A stretch of DNA of 34,263 nt, from assembly GCA_002304505.1 (NCBI GenBank), contig NCEH01000068.1, forward strand, positions 1-34,263, in the 5' to 3' direction. A model generated the notes under the pieces. That model saw only the letters and a program-made list of their open reading frames with translations. It searched no databases and was not told the origin of the DNA. The first letter of the stretch is position 1; each line of letters begins with the position of its first letter. Below, one piece after another: positions 24,718 through 32,596 of this stretch. The stretch is from Rhizobiales bacterium 32-66-11 (GTDB lineage Bacteria > Pseudomonadota > Alphaproteobacteria > Rhizobiales > Xanthobacteraceae). A program made the position numbers and the translations under genes.

Positions 24718-24880
24718 TAGGAATTGGGCTGCCCGGCGCGGCGCAGCCGCAGCGGCCGCGCTGCGATGGCCAGAAGCGAGCGATAGCGGCGTCGCGCATC
24801 GCTGACCGTGCCATTGTCGCCGATGGCGGCTTCCTGCAATTCGGCGAGCGCGAACGGGCTCGGCTCGGCGGGCAGGGCGA

Positions 24881-25054
24881 TCACCTCGGGCGGTCGCGCG
24901 CGGTCAGCGCCGAGAGCGCCTGGCTCATGAGGCGGGATTGATAGGCGCGGCGCTCGGGGGAGAGGCGATCCCACGGTTCGAGCAAGGGATAGCGGGCCCG
25001 CGCGGCCGCGTGAGCCTTCTTCGCCATCCGCTGCACCAGATCCGCAGAAACCAT
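24881..25054 (-). CDS. Small hypothetical protein, possibly frameshifted
   Basis: 57 residues from ATG 25054 behind GAAGAGGGTGCG: MVSADLVQRMAKKAHAAARA, then RYPLLEPWDRLSPERRAYQS, a helical, protein-like sequence. It stops at 24881, but another frame continues from about 24910 to 24717 with equally protein-like text (PEVIALPAEPSPFALAELQE, AAIGDNGTVSDARRRYRSLL). One gene of about 110 codons broken by a frameshift is possible. Not recognised. The remaining gene-free stretches of 24646-25254 show only the interspersed repeat at 24672. Confidence 0.4.
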   Translation of the reverse strand: MVSADLVQRMAKKAHAAARARYPLLEPWDRLSPERRAYQSRLMSQALSALTARDRPR

Positions 25055-25254
25055 CGCACCCTCTTCGCGCCGCATGCCTTTGCCCGCATGTGCCTGCCGG
25101 CATATCCCTGCCCCATAGGCACCCCCGCACGATGCGGCACGGGGGTTTCCGGACTCTTTCCAGCCGAGGCTTTGCCGCTTGCCCGGCCGGCCGATCCTGT
25201 GGCTTGGTCAATGAAAGGTTAGCGCCGCTGCGGCGCGGAGCGGGGCCGACTCTC

Positions 25255-26070
25255 ATGCGTGCGCGTTATCTGATTGTTTTAACGGCGTGTTTTTCTCTTG
25301 CCGCGAGCGCCGGGGCCAAGGCGCAGGGCGCGCCGGCGCCGCGGCCTCTCGAAGCGCTGCGGGCGGAGATCGACCGGGTGGACGGCGAAATGCTGGCCCT
25401 GCTCACTGCGCGGGCCGGGATTGTCGCGGAAGTGGGCGCCGGCAAGGCCACCAGCGGGGGCCCGGTGTTCCGGCCCGGACGGCAGGCCGCCTTGCTGCGC
25501 CGCCTGGTGGAGCGCAATGCCGGGCCGCAGACGGCGCAGACCCAGACTCCGCAGACCCAGACGGCGCAGACGCTCGTGCAGGTGTGGACGGCCATCATCG
25601 CCGGCTCGATTCTCCAGCAGAAGTCCGATTTCCGCGTGGCCGTGGCCGGGGATGCGGACCAGGCGCTTCTCGCCCAGTCCTTTTTCGGCGCCGCCATTCC
25701 CCAATCGCGCTTTGCCCAATCCGCCGAAGCGCTTGACGCCTTGGTGGCAGGGCGGGCCGATGCCGCCGTCCTGCCGTCCGCCGGGTCCTGGTGGCTGGAT
25801 CTGCCGCAGGGCCTGCGCATCGTCGCCGGTGCGCCGCTGCTGCGCCCGGCGGATGCGCCTCCGCAGGCGCTGATCGTCACCCGCAGCGAAGCCGACCCGT
25901 CCGGCGCGGACCTCGTGCTGGTGCGCCTGTCCGGCACCCCGCCTGCGGGCGGTACGGTGCTGGCGCGTGCGGGCGCGGACGCCCTCGTGGCCCTGCCGGC
26001 GGCGCGCGCACTTCCCCCCGGCGCGACCCCGCTCGGCCTGATGGCGGAGCCGCTGTCGCCGAAACCTTGA
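25255..26070 (+). CDS. Exported AroQ-type chorismate mutase with degenerate C-terminal domain
   Basis: Converts chorismate to prephenate. 271 residues from ATG 25255 (the frame is open upstream but without coding character). Residues 1-23 look like a signal peptide (MRARYLIVLTACFSLAASAG, AKA|Q). The AroQ domain is about 31-122; active-site counterparts of E. coli P-protein R11, R28, K39, R51, S84 and Q88 are R36, R53, K64, R76, S118 and Q122, while D48 and E52 are replaced by R73 and Q77. A QT-rich 15-bp repeat inserts into the loop before the last helix. Residues 125-271 (FRVAVAGDADQALLAQSFFG, SAEALDALVAGRADAAVLPS) look like a worn prephenate-dehydratase or binding-protein fold without the TRF motif. 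Secreted mutases are known in other bacteria; here export is predicted only. Confidence 0.75.
   Translation: MRARYLIVLTACFSLAASAGAKAQGAPAPRPLEALRAEIDRVDGEMLALLTARAGIVAEVGAGKATSGGPVFRPGRQAALLRRLVERNAGPQTAQTQTPQTQTAQTLVQVWTAIIAGSILQQKSDFRVAVAGDADQALLAQSFFGAAIPQSRFAQSAEALDALVAGRADAAVLPSAGSWWLDLPQGLRIVAGAPLLRPADAPPQALIVTRSEADPSGADLVLVRLSGTPPAGGTVLARAGADALVALPAARALPPGATPLGLMAEPLSPKP
25528..25572 (+). repeat. Three 15-bp tandem units in the chorismate mutase gene
   Basis: Units at 25528, 25543 and 25558 encode QTAQT, QTPQT and QTAQT. The insert sits between the second and third AroQ helices. Confidence 0.85.
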
Positions 26071-26215
26071 GGGCGTCCTCGATGTCGGGCCGGCGCGGCG
26101 GGAATTCGGGGCGGCGGATTCATCTTGCGCGAACATTCGCCCGAATGGGCGGTGTCATCGCCCGAAAAGCCGCCGCAAAGCCTCACGAATCCACTGTTCG
26201 TCCGCGCTAAGCGCT

Positions 26216-26231
26216 TGTTTCACGTGAAACA
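26216..26231. promoter_or_regulatory. parS: Perfect parS site (ParB-binding centromere)
   Basis: TGTTTCACGTGAAACA is a perfect 16-bp palindrome matching the bacterial parS consensus TGTTNCACGTGAAACA. It lies between the chorismate mutase and transaldolase genes. parS sites cluster near the replication origin, so this suggests an origin-proximal location. It is also the start region of a 25-codon minus-strand frame (26155-26232). Confidence 0.9.
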
Positions 26232-26373
26232 TTTTTCCGGACGGGCGGGTTCGCGGGCCCCGTTCCGGCTCTAAAAAAGCATGCGCCCGCGCCGCGACGG
26301 GGCCGCCTTCTTCCGTGACGCGGCCCCGTCCGCGCGCTATAGGATGCCGCAAAACGCGACGGGAGAAGAAGCC

Positions 26374-27123
26374 ATGGCCGTGACGCTCGCTGATCTCAAG
26401 GTGAAGCTGTTCACCGACGGAGCCGACAAGGCGCAGATCGTCGAGATGGCGAAGCAGGCCCATATCGCCGGTTTCACCACCAACCCCTCCCTGCTGCGGA
26501 AAGCCGGCGTTTCCGACTACGAGGCCTATGCCCGCGACCTTGTCGAAGCCGTGCCCGACCGGCATATTTCCTTTGAAGTGTTCTCCGACGAGATCGACGA
26601 AATCCGCGCCCAGGCTCGCGTCATCGCCACCTGGGGCGCGCATGTGCACGTGAAGCTTCCGGTCTCCACCACCCGCGGCGAGACCCTGTATGACCTGGTG
26701 CGCGACCTGGTGCAGGACGGGGTGAAAGTGAACCTCACCGCCATTTTCGCCGTGCCTCAGGTGGAATTGGGCGTGGCGGCGCTGGCGGGCGGGGCGCCCT
26801 CCATCATCTCCGTGTTCGCCGGCCGCCTCGCGGATCTCGGCATCGACTATGTGCCCGCCATCTCCAAGGCGGTGGAATTGTCCCGCGCGACGCCGAACGT
26901 GGAAGTCATCTGGGCTTCCACCCGCGAGGTGTGGAACGTGATCGAGGCCGACCGTCTCGGCTGCCAGATCATCACCGCCCCGGCGGACGTGCTGAAGAAA
27001 CTGCCCGCGCTCGGCAGCCGGACCGCCGACGAATTGTCCCTCGATGCCGTCAAGGCGTTCCGGGCGGATGCGCTGGCCACCGGCCTGACGCTCGATCTTT
27101 CCAGCCGCCGCGCCGCCGAATAG
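26374..27123 (+). CDS. fsa: Transaldolase / fructose-6-phosphate aldolase-like protein
   Basis: Class I aldolase of the TalC/MipB/Fsa subfamily acting on sugar phosphates. 249 residues from ATG 26374, behind GGGAGAAGAAGCC; upstream in-frame residues are not conserved. It is a TIM barrel: GFTTNPSLLRKAG (33-45), the Schiff-base lysine K94 in VHVKLPVSTT, KVNLTAIFAVPQ, and ISVFAGRLADLGIDY. It is about 30 residues longer than E. coli FsaA, as in other Hyphomicrobiales TalC-like proteins (recollection). Transaldolase and fructose-6-phosphate aldolase activities cannot be told apart by eye. Monocistronic. Confidence 0.88.
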   Translation: MAVTLADLKVKLFTDGADKAQIVEMAKQAHIAGFTTNPSLLRKAGVSDYEAYARDLVEAVPDRHISFEVFSDEIDEIRAQARVIATWGAHVHVKLPVSTTRGETLYDLVRDLVQDGVKVNLTAIFAVPQVELGVAALAGGAPSIISVFAGRLADLGIDYVPAISKAVELSRATPNVEVIWASTREVWNVIEADRLGCQIITAPADVLKKLPALGSRTADELSLDAVKAFRADALATGLTLDLSSRRAAE

Positions 27124-27270
27124 GGCGCGGCCCGGCTTTCTCCCGCCTCAGGAGGGCAGGCGCATTGCGCCTTCCTCACCCGGTGTTACACTTCGTGTCG
27201 AAGCGACATTTTGACCGCAGGCGCGCGAAGCTGAAAACCGGCACGGGCACAGGGCGGCGAGGGGTTTGAG

Positions 27271-28677
27271 ATGAGGGACGAGACGCACGGGTCCGATCGG
27301 GACCCGGAGCGCTCTTGCCAGGAAAGCGAGGTCGAGCCTTGCTTTCCTTCGATCCGCACCGCCTTTGGCGGGGATATGGCGGAACAGGCGGTGCTTGATC
27401 CAGGCCCGCAAGCGGACCCGTGCGCCCCGCCTTGCTCCGATGGGGCGCAGATCTTTCCTGCACAGGCCTTGGGTTGGCGCGATGACGCGGCCTGCGGTCC
27501 CGCGGATGCGGTCCAGGGAGAGGCGTCGCATCAGCGCCCGGCGGAGCCGAGAAGCGCTGGGAGCCGTGGCCCCGCGCGCGCCGAGGATGCCTGCGGCACC
27601 GAGGAGAGCGAGGACTCGCGCGGTCCGGCGATGCCCGATCCCGCATCCTCCCAGGCCCATGCGGGGGAGGGCCAGCAGGCCGTGCCTTCCTGCGATCGCA
27701 TCTATGCCGCGCTTGATCTCGGCACCAATAATTGCCGCCTGCTGATCGCCCGTCCCACCGCCCGCAATTTCCGCGTGGTGGATGCCTTCTCCCGCATCGT
27801 GCGCCTCGGCGAAGGCCTCTCGGGCAGCGGGCGCCTGGGCGCCCCGGCCATGGGGCGCGCCATCGCGGCGCTGGAAGTGTGCGCCGGCAAGATCGCCGCG
27901 CGCGGTGTCTCGCGCGCCCGCATCATTGCGACAGAGGCCTGCCGCGCGGCCGAGAATGGCGCCGACTTCTGCGCCGAGGTGGAGCGCCGCACCGGCCTCG
28001 TGCTCGAAGTGGTGGACCGCCGCACGGAAGCCGGCCTTGCCGCCTCCGGCTGCGCCCCTCTGGTGGATCCCTCCTGCGACGGCGCCATTCTGTTCGATAT
28101 CGGCGGCGGCTCCACCGAAGTGGTCTGGCTCGGCCGCCGCGCGGCGGGGGATGACGGACCGCCGCGCGCCCGCATCCGCTCCTGGGCCTCCATGCCGGTG
28201 GGCGTGGTTTCGCTGGCCGAGCGCCATGGCGGGGTCAAGGTTTCGCGCGAACTGTTCCTCAAGATGGTGGACGAAGTCCTTGATATGCTGGAAGGCGTGC
28301 GCCAAAGCTGGGGCGTGCGCCCGCCCGGGCGCATCCATCTGCTCGGCACCTCCGGCACCGTGACGACCGTCGCCGGTATCCATCTCGGGCTTGAGCGCTA
28401 TGATCGCGCCCGCGTGGACGGCGCCTGGCTCCATGCCCGCGACATCAATGAGGTGGTGGACCGCCTTGTGGGCATGTCGTTCGAGGAACGGGTCTCCAAC
28501 CCCTGCATCGGGGCGCAGCGGGCGGATCTGGTGCTTGCCGGCTGTGCCATCATGGAAGCCGTGCGGGAGGCTTTTCCCACGGATCGGCTGCGCGTCGCCG
28601 ATCGGGGCTTGCGCGAAGGCATGCTGGTGCAGTTGATGCGGGCGGACGGGGCCTGGCGTCGCCATCGGCCCCAATAG
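27271..28677 (+). CDS. Ppx/GppA-family phosphatase with long disordered N-terminus
   Basis: Exopolyphosphatase or pppGpp phosphohydrolase of the ASKHA fold. 468 residues. Residues 1-142 are low-complexity, polar and Cys/Pro-containing with no recognisable domain. The phosphatase spans about 145-460: YAALDLGTNNCRLLIARP, RLGEGLSGSGRLG, ATEACRAAENG, DRRTEAGLA, FDIGGGSTEVVWL and LGTSGTVTTVAGIHLGL. Internal ATGs at residues 36 and 121 could be the true start; I keep the first because GGCGAGGGGTTTGAG precedes it and the frame has no stops. RlmE starts 9 nt after the stop, so the two are co-transcribed, an arrangement common in alphaproteobacteria. Confidence 0.88.
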   Translation: MRDETHGSDRDPERSCQESEVEPCFPSIRTAFGGDMAEQAVLDPGPQADPCAPPCSDGAQIFPAQALGWRDDAACGPADAVQGEASHQRPAEPRSAGSRGPARAEDACGTEESEDSRGPAMPDPASSQAHAGEGQQAVPSCDRIYAALDLGTNNCRLLIARPTARNFRVVDAFSRIVRLGEGLSGSGRLGAPAMGRAIAALEVCAGKIAARGVSRARIIATEACRAAENGADFCAEVERRTGLVLEVVDRRTEAGLAASGCAPLVDPSCDGAILFDIGGGSTEVVWLGRRAAGDDGPPRARIRSWASMPVGVVSLAERHGGVKVSRELFLKMVDEVLDMLEGVRQSWGVRPPGRIHLLGTSGTVTTVAGIHLGLERYDRARVDGAWLHARDINEVVDRLVGMSFEERVSNPCIGAQRADLVLAGCAIMEAVREAFPTDRLRVADRGLREGMLVQLMRADGAWRRHRPQ

Positions 28678-28686
28678 GAGCATCGC

Positions 28687-29430
28687 GTGACCAATCCAAC
28701 CCGGGGCCCGGATGGGCGGCCGCTGAAAGTGCGTGTGAAAAACGCTCGCAGCCGCACCACCTCCTCGCAAAAATGGCTGCAACGGCAGCTCAACGACCCC
28801 TATGTCGCCCGCGCCAGGCGGGAGGGCTATCGCTCGCGCGCGGCCTATAAGCTGATCGAGATGGACGAGAAGGCGCACCTGCTGAAAAAAGGCATGCGCA
28901 TTGTCGATCTCGGCGCGGCCCCCGGCGGCTGGAGCCAGGTGGCGGCCAAGAAGATCGGCCTGGAGGAAGGCCGCGGCAAGATCGTCGCCATCGACCTGCT
29001 GGAGATGGAGCCGGTGACCGGCGTGATCTTCGAGCAGCTGGACTTCCTGGACGAGAAAGCGCCGGCGCGGCTCTTGGAATTGCTGGACGGGCGGGCGGAT
29101 ATCGTCATGTCCGACATGGCCGCCAACGCCACCGGGCATAAGAAGACCGACCATATCAAGATCGTCGCCCTCGTCGAATTGGCGGTGGAATTTGCCCGCC
29201 AGGTGCTGGCGCCCGGCGGCACGTTTCTGGCCAAAGTGATCCAGGGCGGCACCGAAGGCGTGCTGCTGGCCGACCTGAAGCGGGATTTTACCTCCGTGAA
29301 GCATCTCAAGCCGGCCGCGAGCCGCGCGGATTCCGCCGAACTCTATGTTCTGGCGACCGGTTTTCGCGGCAAGGCCGATCCGCTCCCCGGCGAAGAGGGC
29401 TATGCCCCCATCGGGCAGTCCGCCGATTAA
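28687..29430 (+). CDS. rlmE: 23S rRNA 2'-O-ribose U2552 methyltransferase
   Basis: Methylates U2552 of 23S rRNA with SAM during late 50S assembly. 247 residues, GTG start behind TAGGAG. The SAM motif is VDLGAAPGGWSQVAAKK (73-89). The catalytic K-D-K-E tetrad is visible as K55 (RAAYKL), D143 (MSDMAANATG), K183 (FLAKVIQGG) and E218 (ADSAELYVLA). The N-terminal basic extension (VRVKNARSRTTSSQKWLQRQ) is typical of alphaproteobacterial RlmE/FtsJ. Convergent with fmdB at 21 nt distance; no clear terminator seen between them. Confidence 0.96.
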   Translation: MTNPTRGPDGRPLKVRVKNARSRTTSSQKWLQRQLNDPYVARARREGYRSRAAYKLIEMDEKAHLLKKGMRIVDLGAAPGGWSQVAAKKIGLEEGRGKIVAIDLLEMEPVTGVIFEQLDFLDEKAPARLLELLDGRADIVMSDMAANATGHKKTDHIKIVALVELAVEFARQVLAPGGTFLAKVIQGGTEGVLLADLKRDFTSVKHLKPAASRADSAELYVLATGFRGKADPLPGEEGYAPIGQSAD

Positions 29431-29451
29431 GGGTTTTTCCTGCGCGCCGGC

Positions 29452-29805
29452 CTAATGGCTGATCATCCAGGGACGCGCGGACGGGAAGCTTTTGGCGCCG
29501 TTCTGGGCGGTCTTGGTGCGGCTCTTCATCTTGCCCGAGCAGCAGCCGCAGCCGGGGCCGTGCTTCGCGGAGGCCTGCGCCGCCGCGAACTGGCCGACGC
29601 TCATCGGCGCGTTCGCGCTGCGCTCATTGGTGGAAAGCGCGGTGCGGCGGCCTGAATCCATCGTGGCGAGCCGTGGCGCGCTGAGGATGGCGCGGGGCGA
29701 AGAAGCCGCACATTCCGGGCAGTCCTGCGGGTGGTTGTATTCGCTCATGGGCCGGATCTGGGTGAAGGGGCCGCAGGCGTCGCACATATAATCATAGACC
29801 GGCAT
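29452..29805 (-). CDS. fmdB: FmdB-type zinc-ribbon protein of the amide operon
   Basis: 117 residues from ATG 29805 behind GGAGAGAGCTT. The FmdB zinc ribbon is at the N-terminus: MPVYDYMCDACG with C8 and C11, then DCPEC with C29 and C32. The rest is polar, with a Cys cluster GPGCGCCSGK near the C-terminus. In Methylophilus fmdB accompanies formamidase fmdA and was proposed to regulate it. Here it follows fmdA by 53 nt as the last gene of the minus-strand operon. Molecular function is not established. Confidence 0.88.
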   Translation of the reverse strand: MPVYDYMCDACGPFTQIRPMSEYNHPQDCPECAASSPRAILSAPRLATMDSGRRTALSTNERSANAPMSVGQFAAAQASAKHGPGCGCCSGKMKSRTKTAQNGAKSFPSARPWMISH

Positions 29806-29858
29806 AAGCTCTCTCCGAAAAGGGAGGACCGGGGCCATCGCCCCGGCCCAGGCAGCGC

Positions 29859-31058
29859 TTACAAATCGGGCGACAGCGGCATGTCGATAGAGCCGTCCAG
29901 GAATTTGGTCGGCCCGGCGGAGGTGGGATTGATATCGAAATCGAAGATTTCGGTGGGCAGCCAGAGCGTGGCGCAGGCGTTGGGAATATCCACAACGCCG
30001 GAAATATGCCCCTGCACCGGCGCCGTGCCGAGGATGGAATAGGCCTGGGCCCCGGAATATCCGAATTTCTTCAAATATTCGATGGCGTTGAGGCAGGCCT
30101 GGCGATAGGCGACATGCACGTCCAGATAATGCTGGGCGCCGTCCTCATCCACCGAAATGCCTTCGAAGATCAGATAATCCTTGTAATTGGGGGTGATGGG
30201 CGAGGGCTTGAAGATCGGATTCTTGATCCCGTATTTCGCCATGCCGCCCTTCAGCACGTCCACCTTCAGGTGCACCCAGCCGGCCATCTCGATGGCACCG
30301 CAGAAGGTGATTTCGCCGTCGCCCTGGGAGAAGTGCAGATCGCCCATGGAGAGGCCGCCGCCGTCCACATAGACCGGGAAATAGATTTTGGAGCCGCGCG
30401 AAAGGTCCTTGATGTCGCAATTGCCGCCGTGTTCGCGCGGGGGCACGGTGCGCGCGCCTTCCGCCGCCGCCTTGGCCTTCGCCTCGCCGGTGAGCCGGCC
30501 CATGTGCGCGGTGGGGCCGAACGGCGGATTGGCGAGCGGGGGCACGCGGGTCGGATTGGTGGCGATGAAATCCACCTCGCGCTTGTTCCAGGTCTCCAGC
30601 AGCTTGGGATCGGGCAGGCAGCCGATCAGGCCCGGATGGATGAGGCCGGCGAAATTCACCCCCGGGATATGCCGGGACGAGGTGAACATGCCTTTGAAAT
30701 CCCAGATGGATTTCTGCGCCGAGGGGAAATGTTCGGTGAGGAATCCGCCGCCGTTGGCCTTGGAGAAGAACCCGTTGAAGCCCCATTGGCTGCTCGGCAT
30801 GGCGCCGATATCCAGCAGGTCCACCACCAGCAGGTCGCCGGGCTCGGCACCCTTCACCCCGATCGGGCCGGAGAGGAAGTGCACGATGGAAAGATCAATG
30901 TCGCGCACATCGTCGGCGCTGTCATTGTTCTTGATGAAGCCGCCGGTCCAGTCATAGGTCTCGACGATGAAATCGTCGCCCGGCTTCACCCAGGCCACCA
31001 TGGGAATGTCCGGGTGCCAGCGATTGTGCACATCGACCTTAATCAAAGTATCGGCCAT
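29859..31058 (-). CDS. fmdA: Formamidase/acetamidase
   Basis: Hydrolyses formamide (and short aliphatic amides) to ammonia and the acid. 399 residues from ATG 31058 (MADTLIKVDVHNRWHPDIPM) behind GGGAGCTGTCC; family length is about 400. Conserved blocks: FIVETYDWTGG, LSGPIGVKGAEPGDLLVVD, FPGVNF-like IPGVNFAGLIHPG, PPREHGGNCDIKDLSRGS, VYVDGGGLSMGDLHFSQGDGE and GAIEMAGWVHLKV. The upstream ABC genes would supply amide or urea as nitrogen sources. It is the enzyme that ties the operon to amides rather than branched-chain amino acids. Confidence 0.95.
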   Translation of the reverse strand: MADTLIKVDVHNRWHPDIPMVAWVKPGDDFIVETYDWTGGFIKNNDSADDVRDIDLSIVHFLSGPIGVKGAEPGDLLVVDLLDIGAMPSSQWGFNGFFSKANGGGFLTEHFPSAQKSIWDFKGMFTSSRHIPGVNFAGLIHPGLIGCLPDPKLLETWNKREVDFIATNPTRVPPLANPPFGPTAHMGRLTGEAKAKAAAEGARTVPPREHGGNCDIKDLSRGSKIYFPVYVDGGGLSMGDLHFSQGDGEITFCGAIEMAGWVHLKVDVLKGGMAKYGIKNPIFKPSPITPNYKDYLIFEGISVDEDGAQHYLDVHVAYRQACLNAIEYLKKFGYSGAQAYSILGTAPVQGHISGVVDIPNACATLWLPTEIFDFDINPTSAGPTKFLDGSIDMPLSPDL

Positions 31059-31116
31059 GGACAGCTCCCAGCTTGCTTGACTCTCTTGGGCGAAGGGACG
31101 GCGTGAGGCGGGCGCC

Positions 31117-31806
31117 TCACACCGAGAGGAATTTGGCGACCTTGGCTTCGTCGATATCGGCCCGCAGGTCTTCATGGACGATGGTGCCGTTCTCCAGCAC
31201 CAGCACCCGGTCGGCGATATCGAGGGCGAAGGAGAGCACCTGCTCGGACACCACGATGGAGAGCCCCTTCTCGTCGCGGATGCGTTTCAGCGTGCGCGCC
31301 ATGTCGCGGATGATGGAGGGCTGGATGCCCTCGGTCGGCTCGTCCAGAAGCAGCACCTTGGGCTTGGTGGCGAGCGCGCGGGCGATGGCCAATTGCTGCT
31401 GCTGGCCGCCGGACAGATTGCCGCCGCGCCGCTTCTTCATATCGAGCAACACCGGAAACAGCTCGTAGATGTCGCCCGGTACCTTGCTCGCGCCGGATGA
31501 GACCAGGCCGGTCTCGATATTCTCCTCCACCGTCATGGCGGAGAAGATCATGCGGCCCTGCGGCACATAGGCGATGCCTTTTGCCACCCGTTCATAGCTT
31601 TTCAGCGCCGTGATCTCGCTCTCCGCGAGAGAAACCGTGCCGGAGCGGGTCGGCACCACGCCCATGAGCGATTTCATCAGCGTGGTTTTGCCCATGCCGT
31701 TGCGGCCCATGATGGCAACGATCTCATTGGGTGCGACGGTGAAATTCAGGCCGTGCAGAACCTCGCTCTGCCCGTAGGAGACGACGAGGTTGGAAACGTC
31801 GAGCAT
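31117..31806 (-). CDS. urtE: Amide/urea ABC transporter ATP-binding protein, UrtE type
   Basis: 229 residues, one ABC domain. Walker A is GRNGMGKTT (34-42), signature LSGGQQQQLAIARAL, Walker B VLLLDEPTEGIQPSII. The EPTEGIQPS run is characteristic of UrtE/FmdE-type proteins as opposed to LivF. Energises uptake with UrtD and the UrtB/UrtC permeases. 10 nt after urtD and 58 nt before fmdA. Confidence 0.92.
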   Translation of the reverse strand: MLDVSNLVVSYGQSEVLHGLNFTVAPNEIVAIMGRNGMGKTTLMKSLMGVVPTRSGTVSLAESEITALKSYERVAKGIAYVPQGRMIFSAMTVEENIETGLVSSGASKVPGDIYELFPVLLDMKKRRGGNLSGGQQQQLAIARALATKPKVLLLDEPTEGIQPSIIRDMARTLKRIRDEKGLSIVVSEQVLSFALDIADRVLVLENGTIVHEDLRADIDEAKVAKFLSV

Positions 31807-31816
31807 TTGAGCCCCC

Positions 31817-32584
31817 TCAATGGCCGAGATAGACTTCGATCACCTTCGGATCGGCTTTCACCTTGGCCATGGATCCTTCGGAGAGGATCTTGCCCTGGTG
31901 CAGGACCGTGACCTTGTGGGCGATGTCCTCGACGAACTTCATGTCGTGCTCGATCACGATCACCGAGCGATCCTTGATGATGGTGTTGAGCAATTCGGCC
32001 GTCTTCTTGCGCTCGGCAACGCTCATGCCCGCCACCGGCTCGTCGAGCATCAGCAATTCCGGGTCCTGGATCAGCAACATGCCGATCTCCAGCCATTGCT
32101 TCTGCCCGTGGCTGAGAAACTCGGCTTTGCGGTTCAGCTGGTCGGCGAGAAAGATAGTCTCCGCCACGTGCTGCACCCGCTCGCGCACCTCGGCGTCGCG
32201 CTTGAAGGCGAGCGCGCCCAGCACGCCGCGGCCGCGGGGAAAGGAGATTTCCAGGTTCTCGAATACGGTCAGGTCGTCATAGATCGACGGGTTCTGGAAC
32301 TTGCGTCCCACCCCTTTGCGGACGATTTCATATTCCTTCAGCTTGGTCAGTTCCGTGCTCTTGAACTTGACCGAGCCCGAGGTCGCCTTGGTGCGCCCGC
32401 AGATCAGGTCCAGCACCGTGGTCTTGCCGGCGCCATTGGGGCCGATGATGACGCGAATTTCGTTCTCATCCACGTAGAAGGAGAGGTCGTCGACCGCCTT
32501 GAAACCGTCGAAGGAGACGGTGAGCCCCTCCACGGCGAGGAGGAAGTCGGGGGCCATCTGGTCGGTGATGGGCGTGGCGTTCAT
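31817..32584 (-). CDS. urtD: Amide/urea ABC transporter ATP-binding protein, UrtD type
   Basis: 255 residues. Walker A GPNGAGKTT (48-56); the signature is LSHGQKQWLEIGMLL, the LSHGQ variant usual for UrtD; Walker B LLMLDEPVAGMS; H-loop VIVIEHDMKFVEDIA. GVGRKFQNPSIYDDLTVFEN is also typical. Paired with UrtE as the two ATPases of a branched-chain-type importer. 12 nt after urtC. Confidence 0.93.
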   Translation of the reverse strand: MNATPITDQMAPDFLLAVEGLTVSFDGFKAVDDLSFYVDENEIRVIIGPNGAGKTTVLDLICGRTKATSGSVKFKSTELTKLKEYEIVRKGVGRKFQNPSIYDDLTVFENLEISFPRGRGVLGALAFKRDAEVRERVQHVAETIFLADQLNRKAEFLSHGQKQWLEIGMLLIQDPELLMLDEPVAGMSVAERKKTAELLNTIIKDRSVIVIEHDMKFVEDIAHKVTVLHQGKILSEGSMAKVKADPKVIEVYLGH

Positions 32585-32596
32585 GGGTCGTGCTCC

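Noticed and set aside
26138..26151. CGCCC-GAAT-GGGCG hairpin as terminator of the chorismate mutase gene
   Set aside because: Only 5 bp of stem and no T-run.
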